Positions 6,868 to 14,949 of a DNA stretch of 28,575 nucleotides are shown piece by piece; the stretch's first letter is position 1; every line of letters starts with the position of its first letter. The stretch comes from Scatosoma sp964504025 (GTDB lineage: Bacteria; Bacillota; Clostridia; Christensenellales; Borkfalkiaceae). The stretch is taken from contig CAZDCO010000015.1 of the NCBI GenBank assembly GCA_964504025.1, positions 1 through 28,575 on the forward strand. Reading direction: 5' to 3'. The translations under genes were made by a program, and so were the position numbers. The notes beneath the pieces are model-generated. The model saw only the letters and a program-made list of their open reading frames with translations. It did no database searches and was not told the origin of the DNA.

Positions 6868-8928
6868 ATGAGTATACAAGGCGAAAATATCCGTAATGTC
6901 GCAATCGTAGGACACAGCGGCGAAGGCAAAACCACCCTTTGCGAAGCCATGCTTTTCAACGGCGGCGCGATCGATCGTATGGGCAAGGTTGCCGACGGCA
7001 CAACGGTGTCCGACTTCGACGATTTGGAAAAAGCCAAAAAGATGTCCGTCTATTCCTCTTTGTCCTACCTCACTTGGAAGGACGTCAAGATCAACCTGAT
7101 CGACCTGCCCGGCTATTACGACTTCGAGGGCGAACGCAATGAAGGTTTGCGTGCCGCGGGCGGCGCGTGCTTGGTTATCGGCGCGAACGGAGTGATCCCT
7201 ATCGGCGCGGAAGCGATCGTCGATTATTGTTTGAAACTCGGTAAACCGCTCATCATCTTTATCAACGGTATGGATAAGGAAAACGCCGACTATTTGGGTA
7301 CGGTGCAAGCGTTGAAAGCGAAATACGCAGGTAAGCTCGCCCCCATTCAAATCCCGATCATGGAAAACGGCAAAATGCAAGGCTGTATCAACGCCCTGCA
7401 AGAACGCGCCTACCTCTTCAAAGAGGGCGGACCGCAAGAAATTCCTATCCCCGAAAACATGAAAACGCAGGTTGCGGAAATGCAATCGCACCTCATGGAA
7501 ACGGCGGCGGAAAACGACGAATTTTTGTTGGAGAAATATTTTGAAACGGGCGCGTTGACGAGAGAAGAAACCATTCGCGGTATCCGTATCGGTATCGCTT
7601 CCGTCAATACCATTCCCGTCATGGCAGGTTCGGCGTTGCAAAACCGCGGCGTCATCAACCTCCTCAACGAAATCGTTACCTACATGCCGCAAGCGGACGA
7701 AAGAAAGAATACCCTCGCCGAAGACGTCGAGGACGGCAACAAGATCGTACACGTTCCCACCAAACAGAACGCGCCGTTCGCAGCGCAAGTGTTCAAGACG
7801 GTGATCGATCCCTATTCGGGCAAGTTATCGTATATCAAGAGCTTCCGCGGCGTATTGAAGAGCGGTTCGACCGTTTGGAACAGCAATACCGAATGTGAAG
7901 AACGCATCGGACAAATCTACCTGCTTCGCGGTAAGAAAATGGAAGCCGTGGACGAATTGGCGGCAGGCGATATCGGCGCAGTCAATAAACTCGGCAACAC
8001 GAATACGGGCGACACGCTGTGCGATCCGTCGGCGAAGGTGAAATTCTCCCCTATCTTCTTCCCGAAACCCACCCTGTTTATGTCGGTAGCGGCGGAAAAG
8101 AAGGGCGAAGAGGACAAAGTTTTCGCAGGCCTTGCCAAACTCCGCGAAGAAGATCATACGTTCACCGTCGAAAAGAACGCCGACACGGGCGAAATTTTAC
8201 TCGGCGGTCAAGGGGATATTCAAATCGAATTGCTCGCGAAGAAAGTCAAAGCGCGCTACGGCGTGGATATGAAACTCGCCGAACCGAAAATCGCCTATCG
8301 CGAAACGATCCGCGGCACGGCGGAAGCGGAGGGCAAACACAAGAAACAATCGGGCGGACACGGACAATACGGACACGTCAAACTCCGTTTCTCCCCCTGC
8401 GAAGAAGATTTTATCTTTGACGAAGAAGTCGTCGGCGGCGCAGTACCGAAAAACTACTTCCCTGCCGTCGAAAAGGGCTTGCGCGAATGTTTGGAGCACG
8501 GTCCTTTGGCAGGCTACCCCGTCGTGGGCGTGAAAGCCGTTCTCTACGACGGCAGCTATCACGACGTCGATTCCAACGAACTCTCCTTCAAAATGGCGGC
8601 GTCGATCGCCTATAAAGAAGGTCTGAAAAACGCAAAACCCGTGCTGTTAGAGCCGATCCACTCCGTCCGGATCTCCGTTTCGGGAGAATATTTAGGCGAT
8701 GTCATGGGCGACGTCAACAAACGCCGCGGTCGGATCATGGGCACGGACACCGAGGGCGACACCTCGATCATCTCAGCGGAAGTGCCGTTGGCGGAAATGA
8801 AAACGTACACGATGGAGTTACGTTCTCTCACGCGCGGTAGCGGTAAATTCGTATCCGAATTTTTAGGCTACGAAGAAGTGCCGTTTGCCTTGGTGGATAA
8901 GATTATCGCAAACGCCAAGCAAGACTAA
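6868..8928 (+). CDS. Elongation factor G-like translational GTPase (EF-G2 type paralog)
   Basis: A 686-residue protein of EF-G length. The G domain has the P-loop GHSGEGKTT (residues 15-23), a DFDDLEKAKKMSVYSS switch I, DLPGYYDF (79-86) for G3, NGMD (133-136) for G4 and GSAL for G5. GHSGxGKTT and this switch I are typical of the EF-G-like (EF-G2) subfamily rather than canonical FusA (GHIDAGKTT). Domain II, III, IV and V regions follow, including GGHGQYGHVKLRFSP, DGSYHDVDSNELSFKMAAS in domain IV and GDVMGDVNKRRGRIMG in domain V. The usual lysine of NKxD is a glycine, which may weaken guanine binding. It is monocistronic and not in a str operon, supporting a paralog. AGGGGG lies 11 bp before the ATG. 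Its role is not established. Confidence 0.9.
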   Translation: MSIQGENIRNVAIVGHSGEGKTTLCEAMLFNGGAIDRMGKVADGTTVSDFDDLEKAKKMSVYSSLSYLTWKDVKINLIDLPGYYDFEGERNEGLRAAGGACLVIGANGVIPIGAEAIVDYCLKLGKPLIIFINGMDKENADYLGTVQALKAKYAGKLAPIQIPIMENGKMQGCINALQERAYLFKEGGPQEIPIPENMKTQVAEMQSHLMETAAENDEFLLEKYFETGALTREETIRGIRIGIASVNTIPVMAGSALQNRGVINLLNEIVTYMPQADERKNTLAEDVEDGNKIVHVPTKQNAPFAAQVFKTVIDPYSGKLSYIKSFRGVLKSGSTVWNSNTECEERIGQIYLLRGKKMEAVDELAAGDIGAVNKLGNTNTGDTLCDPSAKVKFSPIFFPKPTLFMSVAAEKKGEEDKVFAGLAKLREEDHTFTVEKNADTGEILLGGQGDIQIELLAKKVKARYGVDMKLAEPKIAYRETIRGTAEAEGKHKKQSGGHGQYGHVKLRFSPCEEDFIFDEEVVGGAVPKNYFPAVEKGLRECLEHGPLAGYPVVGVKAVLYDGSYHDVDSNELSFKMAASIAYKEGLKNAKPVLLEPIHSVRISVSGEYLGDVMGDVNKRRGRIMGTDTEGDTSIISAEVPLAEMKTYTMELRSLTRGSGKFVSEFLGYEEVPFALVDKIIANAKQD

Positions 8929-9000
8929 TTTTTGCTTTCCTTTCAACTCCTTACTTTGAGCCGCACCCTTACGATAAAAAGATAACGCACGCGGCTCACG

Positions 9001-9043
9001 AAAAAGCCTTTCACGGACTCCCCCTCCGTCGAAAGGCTTTTTT
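9001..9043 (+). terminator. Terminator of the EF-G-like gene
   Basis: Arms AGCCTTTC and GAAAGGCT (9005-9012 and 9031-9038) with an inner CGGA/TCCG pairing are followed by TTTTT. The spacer 8929-9000 shows no gene. Confidence 0.8.
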
Positions 9044-9068
9044 GCCGCGAAAAAAAGCGCGAAAACAC

Positions 9069-9097
9069 TTGTTCTTCCGCGCCGTTTATGGTATACT
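9069..9097 (+). promoter_or_regulatory. Promoter of the PAP2 gene (predicted leaderless)
   Basis: TTGTTC (9069-9074), 17-bp spacer, TGG-TATACT (9092-9097), an extended -10. Only 6 nt separate the -10 from the first ATG at 9104, and a second ATG follows directly at 9107. No Shine-Dalgarno fits in this space. Confidence 0.7.
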
Positions 9098-9103
9098 GTA
9101 TTT

Positions 9104-9637
9104 ATGATGAAACTCGCTTATAAACAACTGTACGAACGCAACTACGCGTTCTATACCGCACGACCGCGCGCCCTTTGCGCTTTGAAAATCGCAAACCGCG
9201 TATCCACCGTACTCTTCTTCGCCGCGTACGCGATCGCGCTGTGGCGTAGCGCCGCCGTACTGCGCGACGGCTCGACCGACTACGCCGTATTCATGCGTTT
9301 AATCGGCGCGCCCCTCTTATGTTTGTTGCTCGTCAGCGTACTGCGTTTGGCGATCGCCCGTCCCCGTCCGTATAGCGAACGAGGTGCACATATCACCCCC
9401 TTGCTCCGTAAAAAGGGGGACAAGGACAAGTCTTTTCCCAGCCGCCACGTCGCTTGCGCGTTCGTACTCAGCCTGTCGATCGTGCCCGTGATTCCCGTGC
9501 TCGGTTGGACGTTGCTCCCCGTCGCCTGTTTGCTCGCCTATATCCGCTTCGCGCTCGGCTTGCACTACCCCACCGACCTCGTCGGCGGCGCGATACTCGG
9601 CGCGGCGTGCGGAATACTCGCCCTGCCCGTCTTCTAA
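9104..9637 (+). CDS. PAP2-superfamily membrane phosphatase
   Basis: A 177-residue polytopic membrane protein with the acid phosphatase signature: RLAIARPRP (motif 1), SFPSRH (motif 2) and R-x5-H-x3-D in YIRFALGLHYPTD (motif 3), giving the catalytic histidine pair and aspartate. Hydrophobic segments VLFFAAYAIAL, LLCLLLVSVL, VACAFVLSLSIVPVIPVLGW, LLPVACLLAYI and LVGGAILGAACGILALPVF suggest about five helices, with the active site expected on the outer face. Such enzymes dephosphorylate undecaprenyl pyrophosphate (BcrC/PgpB type) or other lipid phosphates. Which substrate applies cannot be told. The 5' end begins at or near the first ATG (9104 or 9107). Confidence 0.9.
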   Translation: MMKLAYKQLYERNYAFYTARPRALCALKIANRVSTVLFFAAYAIALWRSAAVLRDGSTDYAVFMRLIGAPLLCLLLVSVLRLAIARPRPYSERGAHITPLLRKKGDKDKSFPSRHVACAFVLSLSIVPVIPVLGWTLLPVACLLAYIRFALGLHYPTDLVGGAILGAACGILALPVF

Positions 9638-9663
9638 CGAACGATAGCTACCGTATACGGCAA

Positions 9664-9700
9664 AACGCCGTCCCTCCCGAACTTCGGGAAGGACGGCGTT
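9664..9700. terminator. Bidirectional hairpin between convergent PAP2 and ksgA
   Basis: A long stem, AACGCCGTCC... paired with ...GGACGGCGTT, with TCCCGAA/TTCGGGA inside and only one C-A mismatch. GTTTTTA follows on the plus strand and GTTTTG on the minus strand. It probably ends both converging transcripts. Confidence 0.75.
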
Positions 9701-9716
9701 CGTGTTTTTATCGCCG

Positions 9717-10559
9717 TTATTCGTGCAATACGCCCATATCCGTCAATACGTCGGCAAGCACGGCAAGCCGTTCGGGCGAAAGCGTTTCACCGCGCGCCTT
9801 TTCTTCCACGCCTGCGCGTTCCAACGCCGTACGCGCCGTTTCACGGGAAACCCCGAACAAATTGACGAGGTTGTTTTCCAACGTCTTGCGCCGATTCAAG
9901 AAGGCGCACTTCACCGTTTGACGGTACGCCCGTTCACTCTTGACCGTGATCCGTCCGCGGTGAAAATCGATCTTCACCACCGCCGAATCGACGTTCGGAC
10001 GCGGATAAAACATATTCCGCGATACGCGCTTGACGATTCGCGCCTCGCCTTTCAAAGCAATCGCCGCCGTTACCGCACCGTATTCCGCCGTGTTCTCCTT
10101 GGCGCAAAACCGCTCGGCAACCTCTTCTTGTACCATAATCGATACACCCTGCACCCGATCGCTCTCCTCTAAAAACTTCATCACGAGGGGAGTGGTGATA
10201 TAATAGGGCAAATTCGCCACCACCGTATATTCGCCGATTTCCTCTTCGAAGGCGTGCAAATCGATCTTGTTGAAATCGCGGAAGATGACTTCCACGTTCT
10301 CCAACCCCGACAACGTTTCCGCGAGCACGGGCTGCAAATCTTTATCGATATCGAACGCGTATACCTTTTTCGCGCGCTCAGCAATCGCCCTCGTCAGCGT
10401 GCCCGCGCCGCAACCGACCTCGACCACCGTCGTGTTCTCGTCTATCCCCGACGCGTCCACGATCGATTTTAACAGGTTGCCGTCCGAAATGAAATTTTGT
10501 CCAAACTGTTTCTTGAAACGAAAGGAGTGCTTTACCAGCGTGTCTTTCAGCTCGCTCAT
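9717..10559 (-). CDS. ksgA: 16S rRNA (adenine1518-N6/adenine1519-N6)-dimethyltransferase
   Basis: A 280-residue RsmA/KsgA that dimethylates two adjacent adenines in the helix 45 loop of 16S rRNA during late 30S assembly. The N-terminal FRFKKQFGQNFISD is diagnostic. The SAM site is VVEVGCGAGTLT, with the acidic loop FDIDKDL. The catalytic motif is NLPYYITTP, and the C-terminal domain contains FYPRPNVDSAVV and AFLNRRKTLENN. The ATG at 10559 is used; an in-frame GTG two codons upstream is possible, and the Shine-Dalgarno (AGGCGG) is weak. It follows the radical SAM gene by 18 bp and is last in the metG operon, as commonly in Firmicutes. Confidence 0.95.
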   Translation of the reverse strand: MSELKDTLVKHSFRFKKQFGQNFISDGNLLKSIVDASGIDENTTVVEVGCGAGTLTRAIAERAKKVYAFDIDKDLQPVLAETLSGLENVEVIFRDFNKIDLHAFEEEIGEYTVVANLPYYITTPLVMKFLEESDRVQGVSIMVQEEVAERFCAKENTAEYGAVTAAIALKGEARIVKRVSRNMFYPRPNVDSAVVKIDFHRGRITVKSERAYRQTVKCAFLNRRKTLENNLVNLFGVSRETARTALERAGVEEKARGETLSPERLAVLADVLTDMGVLHE

Positions 10560-10577
10560 ACCCACACCGCCTATCTC

Positions 10578-11516
10578 TTAGGAATCCGCAATATACTTGC
10601 GTACATATAATGGAATACGCACGCTCTCGGCAAGTTTTTTGCACGCCTCGACCTCTTCCTCACCGATACAATCGACGATAGAGAAGCGGCAATTTACGCC
10701 TTCGCGCTTGCAGAGTTTTGCAAACTCGATCAAGCCCGTAAACCCTGCTTCGCCGAATTGCGAACGGCAAATCGGTTGATATTTCTCCACGCAGGAAGCG
10801 TTCAACGAAACGTTGACGAAATCGATCTTGCCCTTCAATTCGGGTACAATATCCCGTTTGTTGATCAGGTTGCCCTGTCCGTTGGTATTCAACCGCGTGG
10901 ACAAGCCCTTTTCGTGGAAGAAATCGCACAGCGCGACCATTTCCGCCACCTTATACGTCGGTTCGCCGAAGCCGCAAAATACCGCTTCTTTGAATCGCGA
11001 AAGATCGCCGAATCCGTTGACGGCGGCAATCACTTTCTCCACCGTCGGCTCGCCGTGGCGCAGCCATAAGTAGTTGCCGTAATAGCTCGCGCGCTCGTTC
11101 CGCACGCAAAAATCGCAACCGTTGGAACACTTGTTCGTCAAATTGATATACAAATTGCCGTCCAACGTATAGACGTAGGTATCCTTGCGGTTCTCGTCCT
11201 TTTTCGCGTTGGCGTTGTTCTGTTGCTTTTGCTGCTTATTCGTCGGCTGTTGTTTGTTTTGTTGGGACTGCGGTTGCTTATTGCCGCGCGCGCCGTTTTG
11301 TCCTTTCGGCTTCCCGTTCGCGTTCTTACCGCCGTTACCGCCGTTGCCGCCCTGCGCGGCTTGTCCGTTTTGCGCCGTCGTTTGCACGGACTGTGCGTTT
11401 TGCGTCGCCTGTCCGTTTTGACCGTTACCGCCGTGGCGTTTCCGTCTACGCCGTCTTTTTCTTCCGCCGTTTTGCGCCTCGCCCGTTTGGGGCAGTTCGT
11501 TTTTGTTCTCTTCCAT
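10578..11516 (-). CDS. TatD-associated radical SAM protein with Arg/Gln/Asn-rich N-terminal extension
   Basis: A 312-residue protein. Residues 1 to about 112 are low complexity: GRKRRRRRKRHGG, then long Gln/Asn/Gly/Lys-rich runs, probably disordered. The folded part starts near YVYTLDGNLYINLTNKC and holds a radical SAM CxxxCxxC cluster motif (C130, C134, C137 in CSNGCDFC), then CGFGEPT and LNTNGQGNL segments. This matches the family described as TatD-linked radical SAM, known from its position beside tatD; its reaction is unknown to me. Here tatD is 16 bp upstream and ksgA 18 bp downstream. It occupies the place of rnmV in the metG-tatD-rnmV-ksgA order of Bacillus, so RNA maturation is a conceivable context, but that is inference. 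Confidence 0.88.
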   Translation of the reverse strand: MEENKNELPQTGEAQNGGRKRRRRRKRHGGNGQNGQATQNAQSVQTTAQNGQAAQGGNGGNGGKNANGKPKGQNGARGNKQPQSQQNKQQPTNKQQKQQNNANAKKDENRKDTYVYTLDGNLYINLTNKCSNGCDFCVRNERASYYGNYLWLRHGEPTVEKVIAAVNGFGDLSRFKEAVFCGFGEPTYKVAEMVALCDFFHEKGLSTRLNTNGQGNLINKRDIVPELKGKIDFVNVSLNASCVEKYQPICRSQFGEAGFTGLIEFAKLCKREGVNCRFSIVDCIGEEEVEACKKLAESVRIPLYVRKYIADS

Positions 11517-11532
11517 ATCTGTTTTCCTGCTT

Positions 11533-12789
11533 TCAGAATTTTAATTTTTTGAATAACGTCGTGGCGTTCGTCCGCATTTGCGCCGCCAAGTCCTCCACGG
11601 TTACGCCGCGCAACCCCGCCATTCTATCCACGGCGTGCGTTACGTGGCACGGTTGGTTGGGAAATTCACCCCGAAAAGGTACGGGCGTCATATACGGACA
11701 ATCCGTTTCCGACAAAATGCGGCAGGCAGGTACGCGTTGAACGCTCTCCCATACCTTTTTCGCATTCTTGAACGTACACGCGCCGCCAAAGGAGAAATGT
11801 AACCCCAACGCCGCAAACGATTCCACCATTTCCGCCGAATAGGAATAGCAATGCAACAAGCCGCCGTTGGCGAGCAACTTCTCGTTTTCGCGGAGTAGCT
11901 CCAACGTTTCGCCTGCCGCGTCGCGGCTATGCAACACGACGGGCAACCCCTCGTCGTACGCCAGCTGCAACTGCCGCAAAAACAACGCGCGTTGTTGCGC
12001 TTTGGGGGGATTGTCCTCGAAGTGATAATCTAACCCGATCTCCCCGATCGCCACGCATTTTTCGTGCCGACAAAGCCGTTTCAGCTCGTCCAAATCGCCC
12101 TCGCGATACCCCTTCAATTCGGAGGGGTGATACCCGACGCAAAAGTACGCCTCGTCGAACTGTTCCGCGATCTCCATCGCCCGATAGGACGACGATAAAT
12201 CGAACCCCGAACACACGACGCGTTCCACGCCGCAAGACTTCGCGCCGCCAAAGGAGAAATGTAACCCCAACGCCGCAAACGATTCCACCATTTCCGCCGA
12301 ATAGGAATAGCAATGCAACAAGCCGCCGTTGGCGAGCAACTTCTCGTTTTCGCGGAGTAGCTCCAACGTTTCGCCTGCCGCGTCGCGGCTATGCAACACG
12401 ACGGGCAACCCCTCGTCGTACGCCAGCTGCAACTGCCGCAAAAACAACGCGCGTTGTTGCGCTTTGGGGGGATTGTCCTCGAAGTGATAATCTAACCCGA
12501 TCTCCCCGATCGCCACGCATTTTTCGTGCCGACAAAGCCGTTTCAGCTCGTCCAAATCGCCCTCGCGATACCCCTTCAATTCGGAGGGGTGATACCCGAC
12601 GCAAAAGTACGCCTCGTCGAACTGTTCCGCGATCTCCATCGCCCGATAGGACGACGATAAATCGAACCCCGAACACACGACGCGTTCCACGCCGCAAGAC
12701 TTCGCGCGCGCCAACACGCCCCCTACGCCGCCGACCGAATCGAACTCCTCGCCCGTCAAGTGGCAATGCACGTCGATATAGCCCTGCAT
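11533..12789 (-). CDS. tatD: TatD-family metal-dependent hydrolase with perfect internal duplication
   Basis: A 418-residue reading frame; TatD proteins are usually about 255-265. Residues 29-182 or so (AKSCGVERVVCSG... to ...LHFSFGGA) occur twice in tandem with no differences. Removing one copy gives 264 residues. Ligand motifs seen are DVHCHLTG at the N-terminus, GEIGLDYH, VVLHSRDA and LLHCYS in each copy, and SETDCPY near the C-terminus, the binuclear metal site of TatD DNases. Two extra half-barrels should disturb the TIM-barrel, so this version may be inactive unless the duplication is an assembly artefact. The start at 12789 lies 5 bp after the metG stop, so translation is probably coupled. 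Confidence 0.9.
   Translation of the reverse strand: MQGYIDVHCHLTGEEFDSVGGVGGVLARAKSCGVERVVCSGFDLSSSYRAMEIAEQFDEAYFCVGYHPSELKGYREGDLDELKRLCRHEKCVAIGEIGLDYHFEDNPPKAQQRALFLRQLQLAYDEGLPVVLHSRDAAGETLELLRENEKLLANGGLLHCYSYSAEMVESFAALGLHFSFGGAKSCGVERVVCSGFDLSSSYRAMEIAEQFDEAYFCVGYHPSELKGYREGDLDELKRLCRHEKCVAIGEIGLDYHFEDNPPKAQQRALFLRQLQLAYDEGLPVVLHSRDAAGETLELLRENEKLLANGGLLHCYSYSAEMVESFAALGLHFSFGGACTFKNAKKVWESVQRVPACRILSETDCPYMTPVPFRGEFPNQPCHVTHAVDRMAGLRGVTVEDLAAQMRTNATTLFKKLKF
11779..12707. repeat. Perfect tandem duplication, 462-bp unit
   Basis: 11779-12240 is repeated at 12241-12702, and identity continues 5 bp to 12707. The same five bases CGCGC sit at the left edge, the junction and the right edge, a microhomology expected from slippage or end joining. 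The unit is 154 codons, so the frame is kept. I compared the two copies by eye and saw no mismatch. Confidence 0.93.
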
Positions 12790-12794
12790 ACCGC

Positions 12795-14789
12795 TTAGCC
12801 TACCGTCGCGCCGCTCTTGATCGACTGATTTTCAGGCGTCGTCAACGACAACGTTCCGTCCTCGTCCTCCGCTGCCAAAATCATACCCTCGGAAAGAATT
12901 CCGCACAATTTTACGGGCTTTAAGTTAGTTACGAACAGCACTTTTTTGCCGATCAAGTCTTCGGGCTTATAATGCTTTGCGATACCCGACACGACCGAAC
13001 GCACCTCGTCGCCGAATTTCACTGTTTCGTGCAACAGTTTGGACGATTTCGGCACTTTCTCGCAGGCTACGATCTCACCTACGCGAATTTGCACCTTTGC
13101 AAAATCGTCGATGGAAATTTCTGCAACCTTGGCAGACTCTTCCTCCGCCTTTTCCTCTTTTACTGCCTTTTCAGCCGTTTTCGGCGCACTTTCCGCGTTT
13201 GCCGCCGCCATTTGAGCCGCGCGAATTTTCTCAATCTCCGGTTGCAACGCCTTGAAATCGATACGCGCGAAGAGGGGCGCGATTGCGTGCACCGTTACTT
13301 CGTCGCGGAGTGCGAACCGTTCGCAATCTTCCAAAGAACGGCTCTCGCCGCCGAACGCCTCGAAGATCTTTGCCGCGGTATCGGGCATAAAGCTGTCCAA
13401 CAGCGACGCGCCGATCTGAATGGCTTCGGCAAGGTTATACAACACGTCGTTCAACCGTCCGCGTTCGTTCTCGTCCTTGGCAAGCGCCCAAGGCATCGTT
13501 TCGTCGATATACTTGTTCGCACGACGGAACAGCGTGAAAATTTCGGAAATGGCGTCCGCGATACGCAACTCGTCCGCTTTCGCCGTTACCTTCTTCACCG
13601 TCGCGCATACCGTTTGCTTAAACTCGCTATCGGGCGTGCGTTCGTTTTCCGCGAGCGACTTTTTCACCGTGCCGCCGAAGTACTTGTCGATCATCGCCAC
13701 CGTACGGCTCACGAGGTTGCCCAGCACGTTGGCAAGATCGGTGTTGAACCGTTCCGCAACCAACTCCCACGTGATTTGTCCGTCGTTGTCGAAGGGCATT
13801 TCGTGCAACACGAAGTAGCGCACCGCGTCCACGCCGAACAAGCGTGCCAAATCGTCCGCGTAAATGACGTTCCCCTTCGATTTACTCATCTTGCCGTCCC
13901 CTTGCAACAACCAAGGATGTCCGAAAATTTGTTTCGGCAACGGTTCGCCAAGTGCCATCAGGAAGATCGGCCAATAGATCGTATGGAAACGCAAAATATC
14001 CTTGCCGATCAAATGCAAGTCCGCCGGCCAATATTTTTTGTAATTTTCACCGTGATTGCCGTCCGCGTCGAAGCCAAGCCCCGTGATATAGTTGCTCAGC
14101 GCGTCCAACCATACGTACACGACGTGGCGAGAATCAAACTCGACGGGAATTCCCCACGTGAACGACGTACGGGAAACGCAAAGATCTTGCAACCCTTTCA
14201 AAAGGAAGTTGTTCATCATTTCGTTCTTTCTCGACGGCGGTTGAATAAATTCGGGATGGGCGTTGATATGCGCGATCAAACGATCGGCATATTTGCCCAT
14301 TTTGAAGAAATATGCTTCCTCGCGCGCAGGCTTCACTTCCCTGCCGCAATCGGGACATTTGCCGTCCACGAGCTGACTCTCCGTCCAAAACGATTCGCAC
14401 GGAGTGCAATACATGCCCTCGTAATAGCCCTTGTAAATATCCCCTTGATCGTAAAACTTCTTAAAGATTTTCGCTACTTGTTTTTGGTGATAATCGTCCG
14501 TCGTACGGATAAATTTGTCGTACGAAGTGTTGACGAGATCCCAAATGCCCTTAATCTCCCCTGCAACGCCGTCCACGAACGCTTGCGGAGTAACGTGCGC
14601 CGCTTCCGCCTTTTCCTGAATTTTTTGTCCGTGCTCGTCCGTACCCGTTTGGAAAAATACGTCGTAGCCCTGCTTGCGCTTAAAACGTGCGATCGCGTCG
14701 GCAAGCACCGCTTCGTAGGTGTTCCCGATATGCGGCTTTCCCGAAGTATACGCAATTGCCGTAGTGATGTAATAAGGTTTTTTTGCCAT
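12795..14789 (-). CDS. metG: Methionyl-tRNA synthetase, with C-terminal tRNA-binding domain
   Basis: A 664-residue class I synthetase that charges tRNA-Met. The start MAKKPYYITTAIAYTSGKPHIGN at 14789 has AAGGAG 7 bp upstream; the frame is open 26 codons further but those cover the promoter and leader. HIGN is the HIGH motif and KMSKSKGN the KMSKS loop. A zinc knuckle is visible in YCTPCESFW...KCPDCGRE. The anticodon-binding helical domain follows, then a charged linker (AEKAVKEEKAEEESAK) and a Trbp111-like OB domain (IDDFAKVQIRVGEIVACEKV...VSGIAKHY...NLKPVKLCGILSEGM). It is first in the metG-tatD-rSAM-ksgA operon. No T-box motif was recognised in its 75-nt leader. Confidence 0.97.
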   Translation of the reverse strand: MAKKPYYITTAIAYTSGKPHIGNTYEAVLADAIARFKRKQGYDVFFQTGTDEHGQKIQEKAEAAHVTPQAFVDGVAGEIKGIWDLVNTSYDKFIRTTDDYHQKQVAKIFKKFYDQGDIYKGYYEGMYCTPCESFWTESQLVDGKCPDCGREVKPAREEAYFFKMGKYADRLIAHINAHPEFIQPPSRKNEMMNNFLLKGLQDLCVSRTSFTWGIPVEFDSRHVVYVWLDALSNYITGLGFDADGNHGENYKKYWPADLHLIGKDILRFHTIYWPIFLMALGEPLPKQIFGHPWLLQGDGKMSKSKGNVIYADDLARLFGVDAVRYFVLHEMPFDNDGQITWELVAERFNTDLANVLGNLVSRTVAMIDKYFGGTVKKSLAENERTPDSEFKQTVCATVKKVTAKADELRIADAISEIFTLFRRANKYIDETMPWALAKDENERGRLNDVLYNLAEAIQIGASLLDSFMPDTAAKIFEAFGGESRSLEDCERFALRDEVTVHAIAPLFARIDFKALQPEIEKIRAAQMAAANAESAPKTAEKAVKEEKAEEESAKVAEISIDDFAKVQIRVGEIVACEKVPKSSKLLHETVKFGDEVRSVVSGIAKHYKPEDLIGKKVLFVTNLKPVKLCGILSEGMILAAEDEDGTLSLTTPENQSIKSGATVG

Positions 14790-14796
14790 GGTAACG

Positions 14797-14847
14797 CTCC
14801 TTATCGAAAGCAGAGTTCGCGCGTCCGTACGCGCCACGCCCTTTCGA
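14797..14847 (-). promoter_or_regulatory. Structured metG leader next to its Shine-Dalgarno
   Basis: On the minus strand the arms TCGAAAG (14841-14847) and CTTTCGA (14804-14810) enclose an inner GCGCGT/ACGCGC hairpin (14829-14834 with 14819-14824). The outer arm ends one base before TAAGGAG. It might influence ribosome access or simply stabilise the 5' end. Confidence 0.4.
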
Positions 14848-14865
14848 CCATTCGTATTCCGTTTC

Positions 14866-14894
14866 ATTATACACCATTTTCGCGAAAATGTAAA
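14866..14894 (-). promoter_or_regulatory. Promoter of the metG operon
   Basis: Minus strand: TTTACA (14889-14894), 17-bp spacer, TATAAT (14866-14871). Confidence 0.8.
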
Positions 14895-14949
14895 CCGCTT
14901 TGCGCTGTATTACGGCATTTTTCCTATTTTTTGCGCATAGGGTAATGGT

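Noticed and set aside
11691..11730. GCAGGTACGCGTTGAACGC within tatD as another copy of the hairpin repeat
   Set aside because: The matching second arm is interrupted and the segment encodes conserved TatD residues, so the similarity is probably chance.
14790..14865. T-box leader for metG
   Set aside because: The leader is only about 70 nt and lacks the T-box antiterminator sequence and a terminator.
12972..14945. 657-codon open frame on the plus strand opposite metG
   Set aside because: It is antisense to an unmistakable methionyl-tRNA synthetase; composition (Arg, His, Phe-rich) is that of a reverse-frame shadow caused by codon bias. No ribosome site or family motif.
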